Both the position numbers and the translations under genes were made by a program. Positions 37,058-46,640 of a stretch of 64,000 nt of DNA are shown here, piece after piece. Source of the DNA: Hyaloperonospora brassicae (lineage: Eukaryota > Oomycota > Peronosporomycetes > Peronosporales > Peronosporaceae); the NCBI GenBank assembly GCA_947650285.1, contig CANTFL010001432.1:1-64000 (forward strand), written 5' to 3'. The notes below the pieces were generated by a model that saw only the letters and a list, made by a program, of their open reading frames with translations, was not told the DNA's origin and did no database searches. Position 1 is the first letter of the stretch, and each line of letters begins with the position of its first letter.

Positions 37058-37447
37058 TGTAACGGGGCAGCCCGTTATATGAAATTGTCACTTGAGAAAT
37101 AATGACAAAAAAGAATATAAAGATGGATATTCTTTAAACAATATCACCAAAGTGGTGATATTGAGGGGTCGACCAAAGGGTCTGTTTATTGGTTGATATT
37201 TTGATGATATCAACCCACCAATCGCCGCAAAACGCGCGCAATGAGTGGTGACGAGACGTCACCATACATCCAGTTATATTAGTATAGATAAACTAAGTCA
37301 AACAGAGAGACAGTGGATTTAAGACTTAATTCTATTAATATAACAGTTCTACTTTTACCCTACCTACGCTTCCTCGCTTGCCACGTGTACGTCTGTCGGG
37401 GCACCGAAACCCTTGCGTTAAGTTACGCAAGGGTGTGCCCCGTTACA
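37058..37447 (+). repeat. E2 5' LTR (type A)
   Basis: It starts TGTAACGGGGC and ends CCCCGTTACA. It closely follows the E3 LTRs along its length, including the AATATCACC/GGTGATATT hairpin and the CCTTGCGT/ACGCAAGG hairpin near its end. Confidence 0.92.
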
Positions 37448-37449
37448 CC

Positions 37450-37458
37450 TGGTAGCAC
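37450..37458 (+). other. E2 primer-binding site
   Basis: TGGTAGCAC two bases after the LTR, the same 9-mer as in E1 and E3. Confidence 0.75.
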
Positions 37459-37491
37459 TTTGTATTCCTTCCAAGGACCACATCATCCAAC

Positions 37492-38715
37492 ATGAACATG
37501 TTGGATGAAGAAGACACCGTTCACGCCACGCGTGAAGGGTTTACCCATTTGAGTGACATCGAATGGAGTGCGGTAGAACGAATGAGTTCTACCGTAGGCG
37601 AGCTCGCCATTAGCGCCATGTTGGAGTCTCTAGACAGAGACCAACAACATTCCGTCATCGCTAGATTCAATCAACATGAAGTTGGCGCGGATCGAGAGGG
37701 AGTAGCCTTGCTTTACCAGCAAGGCTCTCAAGAGGCTGAGCAGTTAAGATAACTTAGTGCTCAACAGACGGAGCTGTTGAGACATCAGCAATTCCATGCT
37801 GCTGTGGGCGGGACGACGCACACGCGTCGCCTCGATATCTTGAAGGTATACATCTCCAAGTCAGAGGAGTTGAGGAAGACTCCCTGTCGTAATGATTTGT
37901 CGAACTAGACGAAGCCATAAAGGCACGTCGGATCGACGATGAGCAAGTAAAACTAACATTTGATCAATCCCACTTGGCAGGACGTGCCTAGACTAGGGGC
38001 TTAGGGCTGGAGATGAGCGATCCATACGCGTTTTGAGTCGCTCCGATCCTTCAAAATTCGGATCAAGCGAAGGTTTGAGCCGCCAAGGGCTTAGTTCAGG
38101 TCTCGATCAGAGCTCCTCTTACTCAAAAAAGGCAAGCGTGATGTGCACGCTTACGCTCAGAATATTCAACTCTTTGCGAGGAGTATACCTGGAAAACCGG
38201 TAAATTAACACACGTTAATTACTGTGTTCATGCAAGGGCTCGCAGACGGGCCCGTCGGGAATCATCTGTTCCGCCTAGATGTAAATTTTTTGAGATTTTG
38301 ATATTCCAGCAGCGGAATAGGAAGACTTTAGCATGAGACAAGCTCATGCCAGCTCAAACTTTTATCGTCCACCGAGATGACAAGAGACCGGAGGTCCAGA
38401 ACCCACTTAGCTCTATAATGTTGCGAGCGAGATACCTCGCTCTTCAAGCAACAAGCGACTGCAAAAATGCAATCACTGTCAAAAGCTGAAATACTACGCT
38501 TACGAGTGTTGTGCCTCGCGCCCAGAATCACACAGTACTGAGCGAAATGAACGACCATTTACCAAAAGGGGAAATGGGTGTAGGTTTAACGCTGATGCGA
38601 AACCGCAACAGCGAAGCAGAATATCAAAAAATGGTCGGGGTCAGTAGGGGCGGGCGCCCTGCTGATCCAGCAACCTCAAGAGAATTTGAAAATCTCGTGA
38701 CGAAAGTTGCTTAAG
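37492..38715 (+). pseudogene. gag: E2 gag, broken
   Basis: The first 86 codons (37492-37752) are almost the same as in E3, beginning MNMLDEEDT. Then stops and frameshifts accumulate; the region aligns with the E3 gag down to the zinc-knuckle area. The CCHC knuckle, CNRCQKLGHYAYEC in E3, is interrupted by a stop here (about 38450-38515). The start codon lies inside a hairpin with 11-bp arms (37484-37507). Confidence 0.8.
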
Positions 38716-38726
38716 ATAAATAATCG

Positions 38727-39166
38727 TTGTCTGTCTCTGCACCTGGTGATGAGATTTTACTCATCACAATGAAGTTAGAAATTACAACCGATTTGTCACT
38801 TCGCGCCCGAGTTGACTGTAGGGCGTCGAACAACTTTGTTCGTCGCCAGTCACTGGACGATCGTAGGCTCAAGTTCGTTGAGCGCAACATTCCTTCAACA
38901 AGGATGACGGTTCGCCTCGCCACAGGCGCATCGATTACCGTTGCAAAATGTGTAGTGGAATTCACATCACATTAAAGGGAGATCAGTACGATGACAACTT
39001 AATCGTACTGGATTTGGATGGCACGTTTGATGTCACCTGGGATTACCTTGGCTCTGAACGTGAGCTGGTAGCATCGATCCTTGGAGATGCCTGTCGCTTG
39101 TTCATCAGATGGCCATCCGATGAACGTCTTGGAGCGTCCACAAGCGTGTGGATGTTCTGCGAGTGA
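38727..39166 (+). pseudogene. E2 protease, broken
   Basis: The active-site motif reads VDCRASNNFVRR, where E3 has VDCGASSNFVRR, so the glycine of D-C-G-A is replaced by arginine. A frameshift near 38950 separates this from the distal block. There, FDVTWDYLGSEREL replaces DVILGLPWLRKYEP, through a small deletion that removes the conserved LGLPW motif. Confidence 0.8.
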
Positions 39167-39780
39167 GTGCGATGGCCTCCCTTGCGGTAAGGTCGTTATC
39201 ACGACTGCACAAGATCACAGTGTAGTTGATCACTACACTGTGGACCAAGTTCCTGGCGGCTATACATGAGGACAGGCAGCACCGAAGGTCCACCACTCGA
39301 ATAAGTCGACTGGATCGGGAGATGGATGCATGCCTAGCGGGCAGCATCTTAGAAGAAAGAAACCTGTTGCCTCCAAGGGCAACATGAAAATCCTAGGCCG
39401 ACTGGAGAGTCGACCGTAGATGATCGGTCTCTGACTGTGGTTGCACAGCCACAGTCGGAAGACGTCGAGGGAATAATTCCCCACGTGCTTGAGAAAGGAA
39501 TTCCTCGAGAGTCTCGTGCTGAGGGATTAGGCATTCAGCAACCTGTGTAAACAAGTTCCCAGGAAGAAACTGAGACGTTGAACGTCTTGGTCAATGACGG
39601 ATCAAGTGAAGGCGCTTAAACACTTGATCTGATTGTGCGTCCGAAGTTGACTTCGAAGATACCTTTAATGCCAACGCTAGAACCGAAACGGTTCTTGCGT
39701 GATCTGCGTAGTGGCAAAGTCAAGCAGATCTGCATTTCGTCATAAAGGATGAGTATGTGCCCCACATATGGTAGGCAACA
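39167..39780 (+). other. E2 protease-RT linker, shared with E3
   Basis: The sequence is nearly identical to E3 52940-53557, including a TAG at 39417-39419 and later stops at about 39547 and 39618. No domain is recognisable. In an intact relative this would encode the spacer between protease and RT. Confidence 0.7.
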
Positions 39781-41073
39781 GTGCTTGCTGAGATCGAACG
39801 GGTTCTCAGCAGCTCATCGATGGACGAAAGTGCTCTCGATGAGAAGACTCTGATTGAGAGATATGGATCTCAATCCTGGAAGTCGTTTCAGGCAAACCCT
39901 TTGTATGGGGATTTGATCGAATTCAGGGATGTGTTCCCTGAATCTGTGTCATGCGAGATGCCTAAGGACAAAGGCACTCGACACGAGATCGAGCTCAAAC
40001 CGGGCTCGAAGTACTGTGTCATGAAGCAGTGGCCACTGCCTCGTGAACAAGTACTAGCGATCGACAAGTTCTTTGCCGATCGCTTAGCAGCGCGCCATGT
40101 GAGGGAATCAACATCCCCTCACAGCTCTCCGACCTTCTGTGTGCGAAAGGCCACAGGAGGGTGGCGGATAGTGCACGCATTCAACAAGTTGAATGCTGCA
40201 ACGGTACCGGCTCAGACGCCGATACCGAGGAAGGACGTAATCATAGATGGTATGTCAAAGAGTACCATCTTTTCGTCCATGGATCTGATGGATGGATTCC
40301 ATCAGATCCTGATGCGTGAACGGGACGTCCCGTTCACGGCAGTGAGTACCCCCAGCGGGATGCTGTGGGAGTGGCTAGTGATGCTACAGGGGCTGAGTAA
40401 TGCCCCTGCAACATTCAACAGATGTGTCACAAATCTGTTGAGACCGGTGCGAGACTTCGCACCGAGTTACTTCGACGATGTGTTCGTCCATAGCCCGGCT
40501 ATGGACGGGAAGACGGACGTTGAAGTTCACAGAACTCACGTTCGTCAGGTTCTTCAACTTATGCGCAAGTATAAGTTGTACGCCAACCTCAAGAAGTGTA
40601 TATTCGCGGCTAGCGAAGTACCACTTCTTGGGTACATCGTGGGTAAACACGGCGTACGCCCTGATCCCAAAAAGATCAAGGCGATCACCGACTGGCCAGT
40701 GCCAGTCGATGTCAAGGGACTAAGGAAGTTCCTTGGTCTAGCGGCGTACTTGCACAAGTACTCGCGCAACTACGCCGAGATGACTGTTCATCTTTCTTGG
40801 TTACTCAAGAAAAATGTCAAGTGGTCATGGAACGCTGAGTGCCAGCGTTCCTTCGAAGGTATCAAGCAAAGATTGATGCAGTCGCCAATATTGGCGATTG
40901 CAGATCAGGACAGACCATTTTATGTGGTATGTGGCGCCAACGATTTTGCAATCGGCTGTGCGTTGATGCATTTGACACAGATGACGCAGAACGCGTCATC
41001 TGCCATCAATAGCGTCAGCTGCAAGCAGCTGAGCGCAATTACCCAGTGCATGACAAGAAACGCCTTGACATGA
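39781..41073 (+). CDS. pol: E2 reverse transcriptase and start of RNase H
   Basis: The frame is open for 430 codons; it begins with a non-ATG codon because the polyprotein frame is interrupted upstream, so it is a remnant of pol rather than a free gene. All RT blocks are present: TFCVRKATGGWRIVHAFNKL, SSMDLMDGFHQI with the first catalytic Asp, WEWLVMLQGLSNAPATFNR, and the catalytic YFDDVFVHS. The connection reads DWPVPVDVKGLRKFLGLAAY. RNase H begins FYVVCGANDFAIGCAL, where E3 has VCDASDF, so the catalytic Asp is lost. A frameshift near 40970 then ends the useful reading. Confidence 0.85.
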   Translation: MLAEIERVLSSSSMDESALDEKTLIERYGSQSWKSFQANPLYGDLIEFRDVFPESVSCEMPKDKGTRHEIELKPGSKYCVMKQWPLPREQVLAIDKFFADRLAARHVRESTSPHSSPTFCVRKATGGWRIVHAFNKLNAATVPAQTPIPRKDVIIDGMSKSTIFSSMDLMDGFHQILMRERDVPFTAVSTPSGMLWEWLVMLQGLSNAPATFNRCVTNLLRPVRDFAPSYFDDVFVHSPAMDGKTDVEVHRTHVRQVLQLMRKYKLYANLKKCIFAASEVPLLGYIVGKHGVRPDPKKIKAITDWPVPVDVKGLRKFLGLAAYLHKYSRNYAEMTVHLSWLLKKNVKWSWNAECQRSFEGIKQRLMQSPILAIADQDRPFYVVCGANDFAIGCALMHLTQMTQNASSAINSVSCKQLSAITQCMTRNALT

Positions 41074-41315
41074 AGTATGCACTGGCTAAGTTTCGTGTCT
41101 GTCGCTTAAGAGATAGACTGTATATCGTCTATACGGTTCATGCTTCACTACGCACGGTCGTAAACAGTCCATACCTCTCGCAACGAATGGCGGCGTGGCT
41201 GCCGTTTTTCGCGGAATACAACTTCGCCGTGATATTTAAACCAGGACGACTAAATGTCGTCGCTGGCGCTCTATCGCCGACCCGAGTTCTAGTCGGGCGT
41301 GCAATCCTAAAGTGA
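41046..41315 (+). pseudogene. E2 RNase H, second half
   Basis: The frame reads LDMKYALAKFRVCRLRDRLY and HASLRTVVNSPYLSQRMAAW, ending FKPGRLNVVAGALSP. It matches E3 RNase H but with changed catalytic surroundings (YTDHAS becomes YTVHAS), so the last catalytic Asp is also missing. Confidence 0.8.
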
Positions 41316-41339
41316 AGTTAAGAGCCTCAGGTGAAACAA

Positions 41340-42260
41340 TTCCATACAGTGTGCCGTCGTCAAATTGCTTGACGACGTGCGAAAGCTTACGCAGACGACA
41401 AGGATCTTCTGCGCTTGATATAGCATCTGGTGACAACATCTGGTAAATCGTTAGAGATTTGCTTGCTTTGAACCGATCCTGTTCGTATCGGTACACAACA
41501 CGCAACGGGCCGCTCGATTCTACAGCCGTTGCCAGCGAGACGCCTCGTGTCGTCGTCCCCACTCATAACAATTTGCGCTTGCGCATCTTGTATGAGTGTC
41601 ACGATGCCCCGACTATTGGTCATAGTGGTCGGGAAAAGACTTACCTTACGGTCAGTCGTGACTTTTACTGGCCCTGCCAGTATCAATTTGTTCGCAAGTA
41701 CATACGTGCTTGCGAGGTTTGTCAACGGGTGAAGCCTAGTCCTTCATCCCTTGCGCAATTGCAGCCTCTGCCTGTTCCGACAGAGTGCTGGCAGTCCGTT
41801 TCAATGGACTTCGTCTTCGGTGCCCCAAAGACGTTCACAAGAATAATGGGATTCTTGTGTTCGGTGACCGGTCCAGCAAGATAATGCATTTTCTGATGTC
41901 TCCGAGTCGATCACGGCACAAGGCTGTGCTCGTGTCTTTATCGACAAGATATTATGGCTTTAGGGGATACCCTAAGAACTCGTGTCCGACCGTGACCCTC
42001 GATTCACGGCAGACTTTTAACAATCCGTGTTCCGTTCACTCGATACACGGCTGAAAATGCCGTCATCTGACCATCCCGAAACTGAGGTTTAGACGGAACG
42101 TGCCAATCGTGTCCTCGAAGAGATCATTCGGGAATGCGTCCACACGTTTTCGACTTAGAGCGAATTACTACCCATCGTGGAATTCGCCACAATAATTCGG
42201 GCATGCTTCCATACAGCACAAACCGTTATTCGTGAAAGGCTTAGGTTATCCACGTCTGAC
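41340..42260 (+). pseudogene. E2 integrase, broken
   Basis: The zinc-binding region is readable: HDAPTIGHSGREKTYLTVSR and YIRACEVCQRVKPS at about 41600-41740. The core begins SMDFVFGAPK and then shifts by -1 to KDVHKNNGILVFGDRSSK (junction at 41824-41830). Later blocks (SCPTVTLDSRQTFNN for SDRDPRFTAEF, then stops) are decayed. The second catalytic region is destroyed. Confidence 0.8.
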
Positions 42261-42612
42261 AACCCGTTTAGATTGTGAATATTAAATAAGGGGAGGAGCA
42301 CGCTCGATCAGAAATTGTTTTGGCTGTTGCTCATCACGTGCCGACGCAAACGTCGCCACGTATGATGCCGGTGTCGATTAAGTCGACATCGATAACGAAG
42401 ATCACCTCAATCATAGCGATGATACCATTATTGATACAGATGAGGACGACGATGCTACTATTTTCAGCGTCGCCAACGACTATTCCAGTGAGGATGACGA
42501 CATCCTTGCCGATAAACAGAGAGAGAAAAGAACTATTTTTGCAGTTCGAACAAGGCGAACTGAACAAAACAATGCCGAGTTAGCCAAATGATATTCGCTG
42601 GCTCGTAAAATA

Positions 42613-43509
42613 GTGGTCCGTTTCGTACAGAAGTCTATTGCTAACACAATGGACCGTCAGAAACGGAACGCTGACAAGAATGGAAGGGCAAATATACATT
42701 TATTTGTCAAATGTGACTTAGTCGTAATATCTATGGTAAACCCATCTAGACACGTAGTAATTAATGTGGGCAGCAGTAAGCTACTACCCAAGTACATCGG
42801 CCTTTTTCGTGTGCTGCACCGACAAGGCAACGCATACAAGATCGAATTGCCATGTAGGATGTGTACGCCTCCTAAGTTTTACGTAAGACGTCTCCACCCG
42901 TACTGTCAGTACGAGCCCTTTTACGATGATGAAGATAACCCCGACGTTGGAGAATTTCCATCAGGCTCTTGTGTTTGCGCTCCAGACGATTTGTACAGTT
43001 GTGTTTTAAAGCGAAATCTTCGTTTAGGCGAGAGATTCCCATGCGTGACGTCCCCTGTTCCTACACAAGGTGAGAGAATATCTCGCTCGACCTGCAGTTG
43101 CGCGACCGCGTACTTAGAACGGTTCTTCGAACGCTTGGCTTCGCGGTCCCTGCGGTGCTGCTGGACAGTGTCGGTCAGCGCATAACGCATGTCCCGCTCG
43201 TGCTCTAAATCTTCGCGCAATTGAACAATTGCGCGATCCGTATCGTTCGGGTCGAGATGGTGAGCAGAACGACCTAAGATAGATTTCCCTCCTTCTCCAC
43301 ATCCTTTGATTGACTAGGACGGTGGTCAACTCTTCCTGGTAGAGCGTAGCTTAAACAATCGTGACGATCTAGTATCAAATAATAGTTACTATGTGCAGTG
43401 GCGAGGGTATCCACCTTCTTGGAACAGCTGGGAGCGGGACTTCAAGCTGATGTTGGATGCGCCCGGTATCGTCGTACGAATGCCCGCCGCGTTCGTAAAG
43501 AAATTGTAG
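42613..43509 (+). pseudogene. E2 integrase C-terminus and chromodomain
   Basis: The frame 42613-43185 carries KYIGLFRVLHRQGNAYKIEL and PPKFYVRRLHPYCQYEP, the GPF/Y-like module of the integrase C-terminus. The chromodomain follows in another stretch (about 43318-43475): QLFLVERSLNNRDD, then [17 protein letters not shown] stop (TAG near 43315) and frameshifts separate the two. Confidence 0.8.
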
Positions 43510-44564
43510 GCGCTCAATCCCTCGACGCATCTCAAACAAGACACGCGCCTCCCAGTAGGGTGGATTAGGGAGGTACGCCTCCCTTGGGGCGCAAACTGAG
43601 TTGTCAACACAACTCAGACATTTTTCTCCCCATGAGAGGCAAGATTATCCTTCTTCTCGAGACGATCGGTGCAATCGGTAACAAGCACCGGTATGAGAAT
43701 TCAGCTCAAACCTGTTGCAAGCAACATCTAGTTTGTCTAGCCAAACCCTTGCGGCCAACATTCTCAATGTTGCCGTTAAGAACATTCCACGCCTGTACTC
43801 AATGAAGCTCGTCTCGCTTTCGGTTGCAGTGGTACGATCGATTCCTAGAGATGACATCGATGTAGATGTCATGCTCAGTGCGATATGGGTTCGCACTGGG
43901 GTCAAGGCCATGCATCTTTGACGAGTTTGAGAGTGCGATTTAACAACTCCCAGTGGTATACTCATACCACCCTCTCAGATCGCCCACGGAAGGATCCATG
44001 GCTTGTTGTCAGGAGCTGATCGCAAAGCTTCACGATCCTGCTCCTCTTTCGTGGTGCCAACTTAATCACTGGCGCCACGATCGCCAAAATATCTCGCATT
44101 ACTGCGGCTATGGATACGATGACTCCGCGAAGAGTCATCGACATCGTCATGTGGACGTACGTCCGCATGTTGCCCACTCGCCTCGTATGGATACGAGCGC
44201 GATTAGTTCGTTTTCGGAGACATGTTCCCGGAATCGTCGGATGGACCAAACATCTCATGCCGCAATTCAGGATTGAGACTACCGCGAGGCGCAGCAGTAT
44301 TCGTTTTCGCAACCGTACGGTCGGGCTTTGCGGACAACTTGGATTCGAAGGGGAATTCGACTCATTCGAATAGAGCACCTCCGATTCGGGGTCAGCGTCC
44401 ATGGGACATCCACCCTCGGCCGAAGCTGCGGGTGAAGAAGCTGCAATTGGAGGACCACGTGCACCTGCAACTATAGTGGTTGCAGGCTGGTTATTAGCAG
44501 CAAAGGGAAAAATATCGCCTGCTGCCGAGGCTTGAGTGTCTTGCCCTTCCCCGACTTCATGCAC
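42921..44564 (-). pseudogene. E2 antisense ORF region (homologue of the E3 antisense ORF)
   Basis: Minus-strand frames at 44564-43962, 43965-43645 and 43220-42921 follow the E3 antisense frames in order. The N-terminal part is Ala/Ser/Pro-rich and acidic (ESEVLYSNESN against DVEVIYSGESD in E3). The middle reads VWLDKLDVACNRFELNSHTG and ACYRLHR, against GWLKKLEATRLRFERRTPTG and ARYRLHC. The last frame reads REDLEHERDMRYALTDTV, against [18 protein letters not shown]. Frameshifts break it. No known domain was recognised; the last part overlaps the integrase-chromodomain linker on the other strand. Confidence 0.55.
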
Positions 44565-44583
44565 TCGTGTAGCCGCTTCCCAT

Positions 44584-44655
44584 AGAGCATGACGAGTCGA
44601 TAAATGCGCTACTCATCCTTGCTCGCGGAGCGCATTTATCGACTCGTCATGCTCT
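44584..44655. repeat. Perfect 27-bp inverted repeat
   Basis: Arms 44584-44610 and 44629-44655 are exact reverse complements, with an 18-nt loop. It lies 20 bp upstream of the antisense ORF start (minus strand) and about 115 bp before the polypurine tract. E3 has only a short hairpin (arms ACCTCGC/GCGAGGT) at the matching place. Confidence 0.93.
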
Positions 44656-44770
44656 CTAAAAAATCGAAATGAGAAGGGGGAAGACCAAAAAGTGCTCCCC
44701 GTCCCCAAAGCGACACGACGTGGTCTCTCTGTCACCAACAAATCAATCATTTACTATATTGACTGATAGT

Positions 44771-44784
44771 TAAGGGAGGGATTA
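44771..44784 (+). other. E2 polypurine tract
   Basis: TAAGGGAGGGATTA immediately precedes the TGTAAC start of the 3' LTR. Confidence 0.65.
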
Positions 44785-45257
44785 TGTAACGGGGTGAGCC
44801 CGTTACAAAAAAATTGGTACGATAGTACCAATTTCTGAATATCATCGATTTTGAATATATTCAATCGTCATCAGTCGAGAAAAGCGATGTTGTCGGAATA
44901 TTACCTATTAGGGTATGATATCCGTGGAGGGGTCTACTTCTTGGTTTATGCACCGTGTAGATAAATCACGTTAAACACCAATCGCCGCTGAATGGGCGCA
45001 ATGGGTGGTGAACTGAAGACCCACGTAGGAGACAGTATTTTAATATAGTTAGATTAAGACAAAAGATGGTTTCGTAAATAAACTAACTATATTTTGTACA
45101 GTTCTACTTTCCCCTCTAGACAGAACTTTTGGGTCCTGTATTGTCTTGGTAGCGCTTCCTTAGGCCACGTGTACGTGACATCGGGCGTACGCACCCTTGC
45201 ATTGTTATCAATACAAGGCCTTGCTCAGTTATCTGAGCAAGAGCGTGCCGCGTTACA
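44785..45257 (+). repeat. E2 3' LTR (type B)
   Basis: It starts TGTAACGGGG and ends CGCGTTACA but differs clearly from the 5' LTR: it is 83 bp longer, and only a few blocks are shared (the first hairpin, the ACCAATCGCCGC block, CCACGTGTACGT). It matches the minus-strand LTR at 49807-50270 instead. It cuts directly into the Lon pseudogene. Confidence 0.9.
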
Positions 45258-45820
45258 GCATGTGTGTTATTCCTCAGTCGGTGGTCTAAGTGACGATACC
45301 GAGATCGCCGTTGCTGGTACGTTGATGATATGCTTGGGAAGTTATTTAGCGCTTAAGGTATGCCCGAAGCTCGAATCCGCTGATCATGATTGACGACATT
45401 GGCTGGCTTAGAGATGGGTATCAAGGTGATCGGCCACCAGCTGTTTTTATTGGAGCTATTAAATCCATCTCAAAACAACGGCTTTGTCTACCACTAAAGG
45501 GATGCGCCTGTTGATCTGCCTCCCGTTCGTTTCATTTCCAGAGCAAATGCACCCGACATGATCGATGCAGCATTTGCTGGATCGAATGTAGGTCTTGCGT
45601 CTATCGGTCTATATGGCTTGCCAGGAAAGCTGGTGGCAACAAGATGACATCTTGTGCCGAAGCCCGCGAGAAAACAGACCTGGAGCAGTCGGAAACAGCG
45701 CCAGAATCTCTGGGTCTGGCAGGCGAAGCGATGTTGGCACTAGTGAAGCAGTGCTGTCGCGAGAGTGGTGTCCGCATTTCGAGAAGCACGTGGAAAGGTA
45801 TCTTGCAAGCTTGCTGTTGA

Positions 45821-45933
45821 GGTCGTTGAAGATGCAGAGAGTGCTCAGGCTGCTGACATACAGGAGGCCGGCAAATCGACTGCCAGCCTCTTGGGTGTCA
45901 GCAGCCTGAGCACTTTCTGAATTTTCAACGACC
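45821..45933. repeat. 48-bp inverted duplication inside the Lon pseudogene
   Basis: Arms 45821-45868 and 45886-45933 match as reverse complements at 42 of 48 positions, with a 19-nt perfect run and a 17-nt loop. The left arm encodes part of the Lon linker (VVEDAESAQAADIQEA); the right arm encodes nearly the same on the minus strand. Confidence 0.9.
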
Positions 45934-46040
45934 ATCGACTGCGGTACGAATGCCGCAAAGGAAGTGTTAAACGAGACTGACTGGTTTCTCGTCACGCCTG
46001 AGAAGCTGCCAAACTACGTTGGCGAACGTGCCTGCACATT

Positions 46041-46105
46041 GTGAGTGATGTTTCTTACTACGGAGCTTGCACGTTGATGTCTTGACTGCCCCATCTTGGG
46101 TTCAG
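46041..46105 (+). other. Probable intron in the Lon pseudogene
   Basis: GTGAGT begins at 46041 and TTCAG ends at 46105, giving 65 nt with a pyrimidine-containing end and a TTGAC possible branch site at about 46082. Removing it joins the codons before (YVGERACT) with the frame after (LCGRIFDQQFLGIAM), which restores Lon-like reading. If real, this copy derives from genomic DNA and not from a reverse-transcribed mRNA. Confidence 0.6.
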
Positions 46106-46640
46106 GATTCTTTGTGGCCGCATCTTTGACCAACAGTTTCTGGGTATTGCAATGGTATTTGCTTGGACAGCTATGGGCACCGCTCATGTCGTCTCAATTC
46201 GAGCGAGGTGGGGTCAGTGATGGAGGAGAGTACCAAGATTGCACACGCATTTGCCCGCAGTAAGTTGCACACTTCTAGCCCTGACATAAAGTTATCGAAG
46301 CGAATGAAGTGCGTTTACATGTCCCGGATGGAGCTACGCCTAAAGGTGAAGCGCCTTCTGACTGCGCCATGGTGACGGCATTGCTTTCTCCAGCCATGAA
46401 CAAGCAAGCACGGCGAAAAGGCCGTGACGATCGTCAACTTGACGGACGTGTTGGTGACTATGTCGAAGGAGGGTGAGGGCAAAGACCCCGTCATGGCGGG
46501 AGAGCTGTCACTCGTGGGTAAGGTGTTACTACCATAAGCACAACAGAGATGTCCGCAGCTGCTAAGCGGTCCCGCGCGTTATTTGATCGAGCTGCCGCTC
46601 GGATAGAGGGGCGACGTTGACGAGGAGAGGACGTACGAAA

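Larger units (their letters stand above)
37058..45257 (+). mobile_element. E2: Ty3/gypsy chromodomain element with mismatched LTRs
   Basis: The element has an LTR at each end, a primer-binding site, gag, protease, RT, RNase H, integrase, chromodomain, an antisense-frame region and a polypurine tract. RT is open over 430 codons; the rest is broken. The 5' LTR (390 bp) is of the E3 type, while the 3' LTR (473 bp) is of another subfamily seen again at 49807-50270. The bases flanking the two LTRs do not match (GTAGT before, GCATG after). I infer that two related elements were joined by recombination. Confidence 0.85.
45258..46640 (+). pseudogene. Lon-type ATP-dependent protease, truncated and decayed
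   Basis: Blocks in order match the C-terminal two thirds of Lon: SSVGGLSDDTEIA (after Walker A, 45270), MIDDIGWLRDGYQGD (Walker B region, about 45390), LVKQCCRESGVR (alpha domain, about 45750), KLAVEVVED, TDWFLVTPEKLPNYVGERA (about 45980-46035), GIAMVFAWTAMG (about 46145-46180), SVMEESTKIAHAFARSKL (about 46215-46270) and VPDGATPKGEAPSDCAMVTA (about 46320-46380). The last block carries the catalytic serine region, with the usual PSAG changed to PSDC. The catalytic lysine block ends in a stop (GKVLLP then TAA, about 46530). The N-terminal domain and Walker A are missing, cut off by the E2 LTR. Confidence 0.82.

Noticed and set aside
37141..37165. AATATCACC/GGTGATATT stem in the LTR as a rho-independent terminator
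   Set aside because: The organism appears eukaryotic, and the stem is one of many hairpins tiling the element.
39781..41073. RT of E2 as an independent host gene
   Set aside because: Although open for 430 codons, it lies within element E2 in pol order.
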